Notes under the pieces: model-generated
The model's database searches: none
The model's input: the letters and a program-made list of their open reading frames with translations, nothing else
Told to the model about the DNA's origin: nothing
Shown: one piece after another, positions 10,214-18,350 of the stretch
How positions within the stretch are numbered: the first letter of the stretch is position 1
Layout of the letters: the number at the start of each line of letters is the position of its first letter
DNA from: Candidatus Martarchaeota archaeon
GTDB taxonomy: Archaea; Thermoproteota; Thermoprotei_A; Marsarchaeales; Marsarchaeaceae
Assembly: GCA_023487445.1 (NCBI GenBank)
Contig: JAMDBQ010000015.1
Location: 1-37,715 of the forward strand
Direction of reading: 5' to 3'
DNA: 37,715 nt
Made by a program: the position numbers and the translations under genes

Positions 10214-11049
10214 CTTCTTCCACCTCCGAGCTTCAGCACGACTAGGATGAACGCCGCCACGAAGGCGAGCAGTATCGTTGCCGACGCGAGAGAATAGTAG
10301 TAGTCTCCGATGCTGGCTGAACTGTAAAACTCGTAGGTGAGTGTGGTGAGCAGCGGAATCCTGTAACCCACCAGTACGAGCGGAAGCGCGAATATGTTGA
10401 ATTCGCTCACACCGCGGATAATCAAAGCCACAGCTATGCTGCCACGAATATTTGGAAGAGTTATATGGATGAATCTACGCAGTGCACCAGCTCCGTCTAT
10501 TTCGGCGGCGCGGTAGAGATCAGGTGATACACCGCTCATCCCCGCAAGCAAAATCAGCGTGACGATGGGGGTGTTCTTCCAGCTGTCCGCGACCATAACC
10601 GTGAACAGGCTGGCTAAGGTGTTGGCGTACCAGTTGAACTGTGGTAAGTGCAGGAGTTCCAGAAGGGCGTTGGCGTATCCGCCTGGGGGAGGAGGGAATA
10701 TGAAGCTGAAGGTTACAGCCGCCACCACGGTTGCTACCCCCATCGGTATTATGACGAGCGCCGAGAAAACTCGTTTACCCCTGAACTCCCTAAGTAGGAT
10801 CGACGCTGCGCCCAGCCCTATTGCCAGCTGTATGAGTAGGGCCCCGACAGTTAGCGCCACCGTGTTAAGCACCGCAGATGATAGGCCGTAGTAGAGAAGT
10901 GACTTGTAGTTTACGAGCACAAAATGCGAGTGCGGCGTCTGAAAGCTGAGGTAAACCGCGCGCGCCGCGGGGTAAAACGAAAAGTATCCTACGTATAGAA
11001 GAGCTGGAAAAATAAAGAGAAGGTAGTTAAGGTCGTTTGGCTTACGCAT
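10210..11049 (-). CDS. Sugar ABC transporter permease (MalF-like)
   Basis: EAA loop LYRAAEIDGAGALRRFIHITLPNIRG; overlaps the downstream permease by 4 nt. Confidence 0.92.
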   Translation of the reverse strand: MRKPNDLNYLLFIFPALLYVGYFSFYPAARAVYLSFQTPHSHFVLVNYKSLLYYGLSSAVLNTVALTVGALLIQLAIGLGAASILLREFRGKRVFSALVIIPMGVATVVAAVTFSFIFPPPPGGYANALLELLHLPQFNWYANTLASLFTVMVADSWKNTPIVTLILLAGMSGVSPDLYRAAEIDGAGALRRFIHITLPNIRGSIAVALIIRGVSEFNIFALPLVLVGYRIPLLTTLTYEFYSSASIGDYYYSLASATILLAFVAAFILVVLKLGGGRR

Positions 11050-11061
11050 TGATTTTCGTTC

Positions 11062-12432
11062 TCAGCTTGGCACAAGTGGGCCATACGCCCCCGACTCGTA
11101 TGCGTTCGCAACAGTTGTGTTGTAAGTTGTAGAAAGATAGTTATACATCTCTTGGTTGGCGCTTGAAAGAATCACGGATATCTGGGAGTAGGATGCGTGG
11201 TCGACTATTATCTGTGTCCAAGCTTTGTCAACCACGGCGTTCCACTCGGTTATCCATGGCACTGGAGGCCTGAACACGGGGTGCTCGAGAGCCTGCTCAA
11301 TCGCTGAATACACTACTGATATGTTCGAAGGCAGATTGGTGTACGCAGCCTGGTTGACCGCGGGCCAGCTTAGATCTACGATGAAGTCTCTTTGAACCGT
11401 GGTTGAAAGTAGGAACCTGGCGAAGTCAACTAGGGCTGGGACATCTGTGGCTCCCTTGGGTATGGCTAGCACGTCTCCTCCAATGATGTGCGCCTGGATT
11501 TTGGGACCAGCTGGCCCAGCGTATACCCCAAGCGTGGTGGAGTTCATGGCGAGTGGGCCGGTGAGTTCGTTGTACACGTATGGCCACTGGTAGTCGAGGA
11601 TATCGTATTTGCCGCTTGCCAGACCCTTGTAGCTACCCCAATACCCCGTTGTGTAGTCGGGGCTAAAGTATTGGCTGGCGTTCCACAGATACTGGAAGGT
11701 CTGGACGTCGCCGGAGTCGTTGATGAGCATGGGGTTTCCACCGAACTGCACCATCCACTGGAAGAGCTCAGTTGGTGTGCTTGCTCCTCCGTGTCCCTGA
11801 AACATAAGGGGTTTGACGCCTGTGTCCGAGTATATTGTCTTGGCTGCCTGCATTAGGCCGCTCAGGTTCTGCGGCGGACTGGTGTAACCCGCGGCGGCCA
11901 GCGTCTGCTTCCTGTAGAACACGAGGGGTACGTTTGCCCTGAGAGGAATAAAGTATATCCCCTTGAACTGTGTTTTTTCGTAGCTGACTATTCCAGTCAT
12001 GGACGGGATAAGGCTCTTAGGCATTATGCTGTTTGCGACTGAGCCTGTTAGATTCATCAGGTATCCGCTGTATAGGAGTTCGCCTATGACCATGTTGTCC
12101 TCGCCGATTATAACTGGCCCGACGTTTCCGCCCTGCTCAAGCACCTTGACGCTGTTCACGATTGAGCTTGCTCCCTCGTTGACGTAGGTCACAGTGATGT
12201 TGGGGTACTCCTGTTCAAACATTGGTATGACTGTCTTCGTCATAAACGTGGCTTCGGAGGGCGCTAGGTCGTCGAAGTAGGTTATGGTTACCTTCTGCTT
12301 TGGCGCACTCACCTTAGCAGAAGAATGTATCAAATATCCGCCGGCTCCTGCCACTAACGCGACCACCACTATGATCACTGCTATGGCGGTACTTGATACG
12401 GCTGGTCTCTTTGACCTTCCAATTGTTTTCAT
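11062..12432 (-). CDS. Extracellular solute-binding protein, family 1 (sugar ABC transporter)
   Basis: N-terminal TM/signal segment (AVIIVVVALVAGAGGYLI), VTITYFDDLAPSEATFMTKTVIPMFEQEYPNITVTYVNEG; operonic with permeases. Confidence 0.9.
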   Translation of the reverse strand: MKTIGRSKRPAVSSTAIAVIIVVVALVAGAGGYLIHSSAKVSAPKQKVTITYFDDLAPSEATFMTKTVIPMFEQEYPNITVTYVNEGASSIVNSVKVLEQGGNVGPVIIGEDNMVIGELLYSGYLMNLTGSVANSIMPKSLIPSMTGIVSYEKTQFKGIYFIPLRANVPLVFYRKQTLAAAGYTSPPQNLSGLMQAAKTIYSDTGVKPLMFQGHGGASTPTELFQWMVQFGGNPMLINDSGDVQTFQYLWNASQYFSPDYTTGYWGSYKGLASGKYDILDYQWPYVYNELTGPLAMNSTTLGVYAGPAGPKIQAHIIGGDVLAIPKGATDVPALVDFARFLLSTTVQRDFIVDLSWPAVNQAAYTNLPSNISVVYSAIEQALEHPVFRPPVPWITEWNAVVDKAWTQIIVDHASYSQISVILSSANQEMYNYLSTTYNTTVANAYESGAYGPLVPS

Positions 12433-12453
12433 AAAAAAAGTTATGAATTAGTA

Positions 12454-12463
12454 ATAAATATGT
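12454..12463 (-). promoter_or_regulatory. TATA-like element for the solute-binding protein operon
   Basis: AT-rich ATATTTATTA on the minus strand, about 22-31 nt upstream of the ATG at 12432; no Shine-Dalgarno seen. Confidence 0.5.
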
Positions 12464-12701
12464 TTTTCGCCAAGCATGTTTTCACCAAATATAGTTCTTC
12501 ATTAATGAGTTAACGTCGAAGACAATCGGTTGGTTAGGCAGCCCCCAAATCCACCCAGTGTTTAAGCCCCGCTGTCCTCAACGCTGCTTTCGAAGGCACG
12601 GGGAACACCCTACGTGTAACGCCCTCTCGGGTTCGATCTAGTGATGCTGATTCCATCTGTGGAAGCTAGCGGCAACGAGTTCTCAAGTATAGTTCACAAT
12701 G

Positions 12702-13070
12702 CTACTCCGAGTACTTTTCCTCTAGGAAACTCTTCAGTGCAACCGCCTGATTGAACCGAGTGTCCCTTGCTGAGTATACGAGAGTTACTCTGGGACGGAC
12801 CGAGAGCTCTCTCACAAGTTTGTCGAGTTCCCCGGAGTCGTAGAGTTCTCTTCTATATCTTTGAAGGAAGGTCTCCCATTTCGCGGGATCGTGTGAAAAC
12901 CACTTTCGGAGCTCATTGCTCGGAGCTACCTCGCGCATCCACTTATCAATTTTGAGCTGGTCTTTGCTAACACCGCGGGGCCATAGCCTGTCTACGAGAA
13001 CTCTGAAGCCGTCCCCATCCGAGGGTTTGTCGTAGACCCGCTTCACCGCTATCTGGGGATACCTCGACAC
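12702..13070 (-). CDS. DUF488 family protein
   Basis: VKRVYDKPSDGDGFRVLVDRLWPRGVSK..WMREVAPSNELRKWFSHDPAKWETFLQRYRREL..VTLVYSARD is the DUF488 pattern. Confidence 0.92.
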   Translation of the reverse strand: MSRYPQIAVKRVYDKPSDGDGFRVLVDRLWPRGVSKDQLKIDKWMREVAPSNELRKWFSHDPAKWETFLQRYRRELYDSGELDKLVRELSVRPRVTLVYSARDTRFNQAVALKSFLEEKYSE

Positions 13071-13173
13071 TTATGTGCATACCTTTCCCGAAACTTGAAC
13101 TTTTCGAGTCGTTTGAATCTCCCGCGGCTAAGTGGAGTGTCTAAGGAGCCCCACTTCTAGCAGCACTGACAGG

Positions 13174-13209
13174 ATTAGGTTAACCCTTATATATTAGGGT
13201 TAACCTAAT
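13174..13209. promoter_or_regulatory. Perfect inverted repeat ATTAGGTTAACCCT-TATATATT-AGGGTTAACCTAAT with the TATA box in its spacer; candidate metalloregulator operator
   Basis: 14-bp arms are exact reverse complements with an 8-nt TATATATT spacer centred about 25 nt upstream of the ATG at 13216. The half-site TTAGGTTA matches the DtxR/IdeR box half-site. Confidence 0.85.
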
Positions 13210-13215
13210 TAAATT

Positions 13216-14223
13216 ATGGTATACATAAACCTCTGGAACCCAACCAGATCCCAGCTCGACCTGATAAGTGCCCTGATCATTTCATACCTGCTGGGCATAG
13301 TCCACGGTGTGACACCAGATGAACACACCTGGCCAATTACGTTCTCGTATTCAGTGGGGAGCTATTCGACTAAGGGAGGGGCCAAGGCTGGCCTTACCTT
13401 CTCCTCAGGATTCACGCTGCAGAGAGCGATCCTATCCGAGCTCGCCTTCCTCGCATTAGCCAACATATTTATGACGACCGAGGCTTTCGGTATCACCTAC
13501 GTGTTCGTGGGCTTGGCAATGGCCGCAGCCGGACTCTACATTTCAAGGAGATCCAACTATTTCCACATCCACTTTATCCAGTCAAAGCTTGAGCGGTTGT
13601 TCAGAATCCACGGCGACACAGTCGCCCAGAAGGAGGAACAGGGTCACAGAATAGACCCAGTTGAAGCCCAGCGCACGGATTCTGAAAGAGCCCATCTCAA
13701 ACCAGTGCCTCTGAGGATGGCTTTTGTACATGGCCTAATTGCTGGATTCGGGTTCGGCGCATTTGCACTTATAATCTACACGGTTTTGGCTCCGTCGATG
13801 CCCTCGGTTTACCTGGGATTCGTGCCCGGCCTACTGTTCGGGCTGGGAACCATGACCATGCAGATTGCATACGGCGCGGGATTCGCAACCTGGCTCAGGA
13901 GAACAAAGCATCTGACAATGGAGGGTATCCAGTACTTGGGGAGGGGAATCACGAGGTATGTGCTTACATACGGAGGCATCGCCTTCATGGTAGCGGGTTT
14001 CGCCGTGCTCGCATATCCACAAATACTGGATTACGGTATCACAACTTCGATCCACATCCATAACCTCGACGACCTGAACATAGGTTTCTTCTTGGTTGTC
14101 CTCGTGGTTGGACTGATGGGCGCACTGGGATACCGTAAATCGCTCAGGCAGGCGATTGAGATGGGATTGGTGGAGACCAACCCCCCGCTAGATAGGGGTG
14201 GAAAGATTGAACCCGCTAACTAG
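13216..14223 (+). CDS. Polytopic membrane protein, UreH/NicO-like candidate metal transporter
   Basis: Hydrophobic multi-TM protein with an HGVTPDEHTWPITFSYSVGSY motif in TM1 and later histidine-containing stretches; directly followed by a DtxR-family gene. Confidence 0.6.
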   Translation: MVYINLWNPTRSQLDLISALIISYLLGIVHGVTPDEHTWPITFSYSVGSYSTKGGAKAGLTFSSGFTLQRAILSELAFLALANIFMTTEAFGITYVFVGLAMAAAGLYISRRSNYFHIHFIQSKLERLFRIHGDTVAQKEEQGHRIDPVEAQRTDSERAHLKPVPLRMAFVHGLIAGFGFGAFALIIYTVLAPSMPSVYLGFVPGLLFGLGTMTMQIAYGAGFATWLRRTKHLTMEGIQYLGRGITRYVLTYGGIAFMVAGFAVLAYPQILDYGITTSIHIHNLDDLNIGFFLVVLVVGLMGALGYRKSLRQAIEMGLVETNPPLDRGGKIEPAN

Positions 14224-14225
14224 GC

Positions 14226-14654
14226 TTGGATCCAAGGCGCTGGTTGATCAGAGGCGGCTGCACAGTGTTTGACCTGAGCAGAAAAGAAGTCTCCTACCTG
14301 AGAAGCATTTTTACACTCGGGGGGAAAGGTGTCAGACTCATTGAGCTTTCAAGGAAACTCGGCGTTGCAAGTCCAAGCGCACTGCAGGAGGTAAGGCACC
14401 TTGAGGCCAAGGGGCTGGTGACGAATACAAGAGGGTCGATTTCGCTTACGGATACGGGTCTGAACGCTCTCGCATCGCACCGGAGCGCCCACATAGCTAT
14501 AGAGACTCTTCTCGCCCAGCACGGCATAAGCGGAAGAGAAGTTTGCAAGCAGATACACGCATTCGACTACGCGCTTCCGGAAGACATGGTGCGAAAAGTA
14601 TACGCTGCTCTTGGGAAACCATCCGAGTGCCCGCAAGGCCACAGCGAATGTTAG
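14226..14654 (+). CDS. DtxR/MntR-family metal-dependent transcriptional regulator
   Basis: HTH IELSRKLGVASPSALQEVRHLEAKGLVTNTRGSISLTDTGL and metal-binding/dimerisation pattern REVCKQIHAFDYALPEDMVRKVYAALGKPSECPQGH. In-frame start codon not resolved; GTG/TTG in this region are possible. Confidence 0.85.
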   Translation: MDPRRWLIRGGCTVFDLSRKEVSYLRSIFTLGGKGVRLIELSRKLGVASPSALQEVRHLEAKGLVTNTRGSISLTDTGLNALASHRSAHIAIETLLAQHGISGREVCKQIHAFDYALPEDMVRKVYAALGKPSECPQGHSEC

Positions 14655-15096
14655 AGGGCAACCCAGCCCCACAACCCGTCTATGTTGAGCAGGCGATCAA
14701 ACACTATTATTTAGTGCCCCACACAACGCCTCCTTGACGTAGACGACATAACCTTCTGGTCTTGAGATGTGAGCCCCTAGGAAGCTGGGTTACGACTACT
14801 GAACTTTTTAGTTAGCGAACTCTGATGCCAACACCCTCTCTCTCCTCCAGTGAACTCTTTGCCGTCGAAAGACTTCGTTCCCCCCGAAGACCAGGCTTCG
14901 ATCACCGAACCCCCCGCCGCAAGCCTAGGTCTGACGCGAGTAAATTCCAAGTTCAGGTCTATATGCTTACCCACCCGTTTGAGCCCGTGGTCTGGACTCG
15001 CGTACAAGTCTCTGAGCGCTTGAAGCATCCGCAAACAGCTTTGGCTCCGGTGGCGATAGCCGCATACTTTGGAAGAGGTTCTGGTGGTTCCTGCTC

Positions 15097-15579
15097 TCAA
15101 CGCGGTTGGAGAACAGTGTACCTGTCCCCTTCCTTACGTAGGAATCCCGAGTACACACCCCATTCCACGAGCAGCATGTCGAGGTCCTGATGACCCCTAG
15201 GTGAGACGAAGGATTGAACATGCTTCTTTTCAAGCGACTCCGCCAGCTCGTCTACGCTGAAGTCGCCTAGCTCCACCACTGTTTTGAAGGGTTCGGCGTG
15301 CTTCAAGGATTCTTCTATCAGCTTCTTTCGCCTGCCTATCTTCGCCTCCAAGAACTCGAGTCCCCTGTCAGTCACCGTTATGTCTCCTTCCCCAACAGTG
15401 ACGAAGCCCAGCGCGTCCGCGGTGTAAACTATCGGCATAAGGTCGTCGAGGTCTACCTCGGTTTCCTTCTCAAGCTTGTAGAGTTCGGCTTTTCCGCCGA
15501 AGGTATTGGTTAGCACAGACAGCAGACCTATCAGATCGGCTACCCGTGAATTGGGGTGGATCGCGTGCACACGTTGCAC
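15097..15579 (-). CDS. Stand-alone AAA-associated C-terminal domain protein (domain normally fused to NitT/TauT-type ABC ATPases)
   Basis: SRVADLIGLLSVLTNTFGGKAELYKLEKETEVDLDDLMPIVYTADALGFVTVGEGDITVTDRGLEFLEAKIGRRKKLIEESLK matches the AAA_assoc_C (DUF2159-like) pattern. Confidence 0.8.
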   Translation of the reverse strand: MQRVHAIHPNSRVADLIGLLSVLTNTFGGKAELYKLEKETEVDLDDLMPIVYTADALGFVTVGEGDITVTDRGLEFLEAKIGRRKKLIEESLKHAEPFKTVVELGDFSVDELAESLEKKHVQSFVSPRGHQDLDMLLVEWGVYSGFLRKEGDRYTVLQPR

Positions 15580-15768
15580 AGTGGCACCATGTTTTTAACA
15601 TTATGGGGGAGGAGGCGGAGGCCACTGTAGGAAAGAGGAACGGCTTGCATCATTGTATAACCCCAGTCGAACCCTTCAACCAAAGATCCACCCACACAGC
15701 CCCAGTGGTAAACCCCGATGAACCTAGAGGGATCCAACTATATGGCTAAACCGGTGGGCGTGCGCAAC

Positions 15769-15796
15769 TACGTAACAATCGATACGTAACAATCGA
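15769..15796. repeat. Perfect tandem duplication of TACGTAACAATCGA (2 x 14 bp)
   Basis: Direct read: 15769-15782 and 15783-15796 identical, about 80 bp upstream of the ABC ATPase start. Confidence 0.9.
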
Positions 15797-15877
15797 CACC
15801 CGAAAGATGCTTCTTGAGCTTCGGACGGACTATGAAACCGCGGAACACCTATAAGCACTTGTGTTAGCCGGAGTTTT

Positions 15878-16645
15878 ATGGTCGACGGCGGGGATGGGGC
15901 GATCGTAGAAGGCCTGAACCTGACGTACAGATATGAGACAGGCTTCGTCCCGTTCAGGCAGGTCAACGTCCAGTTCCATCGAAACGAACTGGTTGCAATC
16001 GTCGGACCCTCGGGTGTGGGAAAATCCACCCTCCTACGCGTGCTCGGAGGATTCCTTAACCCTTGCGAGGGAGAAGTTCTCCTGTTTGGTAAAAAGGTCG
16101 AGAAGCCTTCCCCGAGTATAGCTCTGATACACCAGTCGATAGTCACTTTTCCGTGGCTCACCGCCCTTGAAAACGTGAAACTAGCACTCGTTAAGAAGGG
16201 GATGGGTAAAGAAGAGGCGACAGCCAAGGCGTCGTCCACGCTCGCCGTGGTGGGGTTACAGGGGTTTGAAAACCTCTACCCCAAGGAGATGAGCGGCGGA
16301 ATGCGCCAGAGGGTGGCGATAGCGAGAGCGCTTGCAGCAGACCCCGTGGTCCTGCTGATGGATGAACCCTTCGTGCATCTGGACGAGTTAACCGCAAGCG
16401 GCCTGCGCCAAGAGATATTCGGCATGCTCTTCAGCGAAAACCTCACACTGCAGTCTGTGATACTGGTTTCACACAACCTCAGCGAAGTTGTGACTCTAGC
16501 CGACCGCGTATACGTGCTTAACGGTTCACCTGCGAAGATTGCAGCCGAAGTCAAGCTGGACTTGCAGAGGCCCAGGCACCCCAGGGACAAGGGGTTTAAC
16601 GAGTACCTCGACCTCCTCTACGACATGTTAACCCCGGCTAGGTGA
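15878..16645 (+). CDS. NitT/TauT-type ABC transporter ATP-binding protein
   Basis: Walker A GPSGVGKST, signature MSGGMRQRVAIARALA, Walker B VVLLMDEPFVHLDELT, H-loop ILVSHNLSEVVTLADRV. TATA-like CTATAAGCA about 22-30 nt upstream of the ATG. Confidence 0.93.
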   Translation: MVDGGDGAIVEGLNLTYRYETGFVPFRQVNVQFHRNELVAIVGPSGVGKSTLLRVLGGFLNPCEGEVLLFGKKVEKPSPSIALIHQSIVTFPWLTALENVKLALVKKGMGKEEATAKASSTLAVVGLQGFENLYPKEMSGGMRQRVAIARALAADPVVLLMDEPFVHLDELTASGLRQEIFGMLFSENLTLQSVILVSHNLSEVVTLADRVYVLNGSPAKIAAEVKLDLQRPRHPRDKGFNEYLDLLYDMLTPAR

Positions 16646-16735
16646 CCCAGGTTAATCCCCGCCGAGATACCCATCATAGTCGCCGCGACGCTTCTCAGCA
16701 TTGGGAGGGTACTCGGCCTCATTCTCCTTTCAATT

Positions 16736-18307
16736 GTGACGGGGTGGATTCTCGGCTACCCCGCTGTTAAGAACAAGGGCTTCGAGTCGGCCTATGTCAC
16801 CGCACTTGGTGTTCTTGAGTCCGTGCCCGTCATCGGGTTCTTCCCGCTGGTACTACTGTTCTTCATCTACAAGATTGGGGGAGCACTCGGGGTGGAGCTC
16901 GCGGCAGACTTCCTTGTGTTCGACGCGGTGGTTTGGAACATATGGGTGGGTATTTACCAAGCGTTCAAAACCGTTCCGAAGGAGTGGGTTGAAGTCGGCG
17001 AAAACTACGGGTACAGCACGCCCAAGCTGATCCGCAGGATCTACGTTCCCTTCTCAGTGCCAAGGATAGCCGCCAACCTGTTTCCAAGCGTAGCCGACGG
17101 ATTGTTTTACCTAACCGTAAGCGAAGTGATCAGCGTGGGGGCCCACACCTACCAGACGCTCGGAGTGGGATCGCTTATAACACGCTTCCTATCCACAAAC
17201 GACATCGTAGCCGTCTACGTTTCACTCGCATCACTGGCAGTAGCGGTGGTCGCTGTCACCCTCTCGCTTAGGGTGTTTGCCAACTGGGCTGTTTCCAGGT
17301 ACACTGTTGACACCGACGTACCGATTGTCAGGAGAGGCCGGCTGAGAACCAGGTACTCCATCATCGTCGCTAGGTCGCTTTCCATGAACACCATGGCCAG
17401 ACTCTCAACGTACGCCAGGCGGCTGACTCCCAGACTGGGAGCCCCGAAAACAGACGAGGGACATGTGTCAAGGGGGGCTAGGTTCCTCAGGTCTCTGCCG
17501 AGGCACAAGCGGATTATGGTGGCCGTGCCGGGTGCGGTGTTCATCGCGTTCGTAGCCTACTCTATAGTGAACCTAGTCGCAGGCGTCCCCAGATCAACCT
17601 GGCTCATGCTGCTCGACGGCACCCCATACGATCTCTACGGGCTGCTCGTTGACTATGCGCGGGTAACAATAATTACGCTAGCGTCCCTTGGGCTCGCGTT
17701 CACACTGGGATATCTACTAGCTGTGCGAAAAACCGCGGAGAAGATAGGTCTACCCATTATTCAGGCCTTCAGTTCGTTCCCAGCCCCCGCGTATTTCCCC
17801 CTGCTCTTCGTATTCACATATCCGCTTGCGGCTTCGATCATGCACGGCTTCGCCGATGAATTCTATGTCTTGTTGCTGGGATGGTTAAGCACCTTCTACT
17901 ACGTGCTTTACAGCTTCTGGATGGGGGTGAAGGCTTTACCCTCAGAGTACTGGGAAGTTAGCAGAAACCTCGACATGGGGTTTCTGAGTAGAATGAGGCG
18001 CGTGGTTATACCCGCGACCCTCCCTTACCTGGTGAGCGGCCTTGCTAGCACGGTTAACAGCGCCTGGGGGGGACTTGAAATAGGGGAGTACTGGAACGAC
18101 ATCTATGGTTCCCGGAACTTGGGTGTACACACAGGGTTGATCCGCGCACTTGACCTCGCCACGGCTCAGGGGAACCTGACCGTTGCGGGCTGGCTCTCCT
18201 TCCTATTCGCCGTGGTCGTGGTTGCCTACTCGCTGCTGTTCACGAAGCGTCTGATGGATCTTTCAAGGAAGAAGTACGTCGCCGAAGAGGGGATTTACGC
18301 GGCGTGA
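16736..18307 (+). CDS. Fused tandem-permease protein of a NitT/TauT-type ABC transporter (two permease domains in one chain; N-terminus apparently truncated)
   Basis: Two EAA loops: WVEVGENYGYSTPKLIRRIYVPFSVPRI and YWEVSRNLDMGFLSRMRRVVIPATLPYL. Start annotated at an internal GTG. Confidence 0.85.
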   Translation: MTGWILGYPAVKNKGFESAYVTALGVLESVPVIGFFPLVLLFFIYKIGGALGVELAADFLVFDAVVWNIWVGIYQAFKTVPKEWVEVGENYGYSTPKLIRRIYVPFSVPRIAANLFPSVADGLFYLTVSEVISVGAHTYQTLGVGSLITRFLSTNDIVAVYVSLASLAVAVVAVTLSLRVFANWAVSRYTVDTDVPIVRRGRLRTRYSIIVARSLSMNTMARLSTYARRLTPRLGAPKTDEGHVSRGARFLRSLPRHKRIMVAVPGAVFIAFVAYSIVNLVAGVPRSTWLMLLDGTPYDLYGLLVDYARVTIITLASLGLAFTLGYLLAVRKTAEKIGLPIIQAFSSFPAPAYFPLLFVFTYPLAASIMHGFADEFYVLLLGWLSTFYYVLYSFWMGVKALPSEYWEVSRNLDMGFLSRMRRVVIPATLPYLVSGLASTVNSAWGGLEIGEYWNDIYGSRNLGVHTGLIRALDLATAQGNLTVAGWLSFLFAVVVVAYSLLFTKRLMDLSRKKYVAEEGIYAA

Positions 18308-18321
18308 CTTCCCGTTAACCC

Positions 18322-18350
18322 GCTGTTATCCCCTGCAGCTGTTATCCCCT
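18322..18350. repeat. Direct repeat GCTGTTATCCCCT x2 with 3-nt spacer at a convergent gene junction
   Basis: 18322-18334 and 18338-18350 identical; the second copy runs into the stop codon of the AsnB-like gene. Confidence 0.85.

Noticed and set aside
12600-12670. Possible tRNA-like segment (GGGTTCGATC) between the solute-binding protein and DUF488 genes
   Set aside because: The flanking bases do not form a T-arm stem and no acceptor or anticodon stem could be paired.
14777-15233. Overlapping ORFs on both strands (14777-15100 -, 14825-15190 +, 14967-15233 -) as genes
   Set aside because: Arginine/serine-rich low-quality translations without recognisable motifs, partly antisense to the AAA-associated domain gene; could be gene decay but not supportable.
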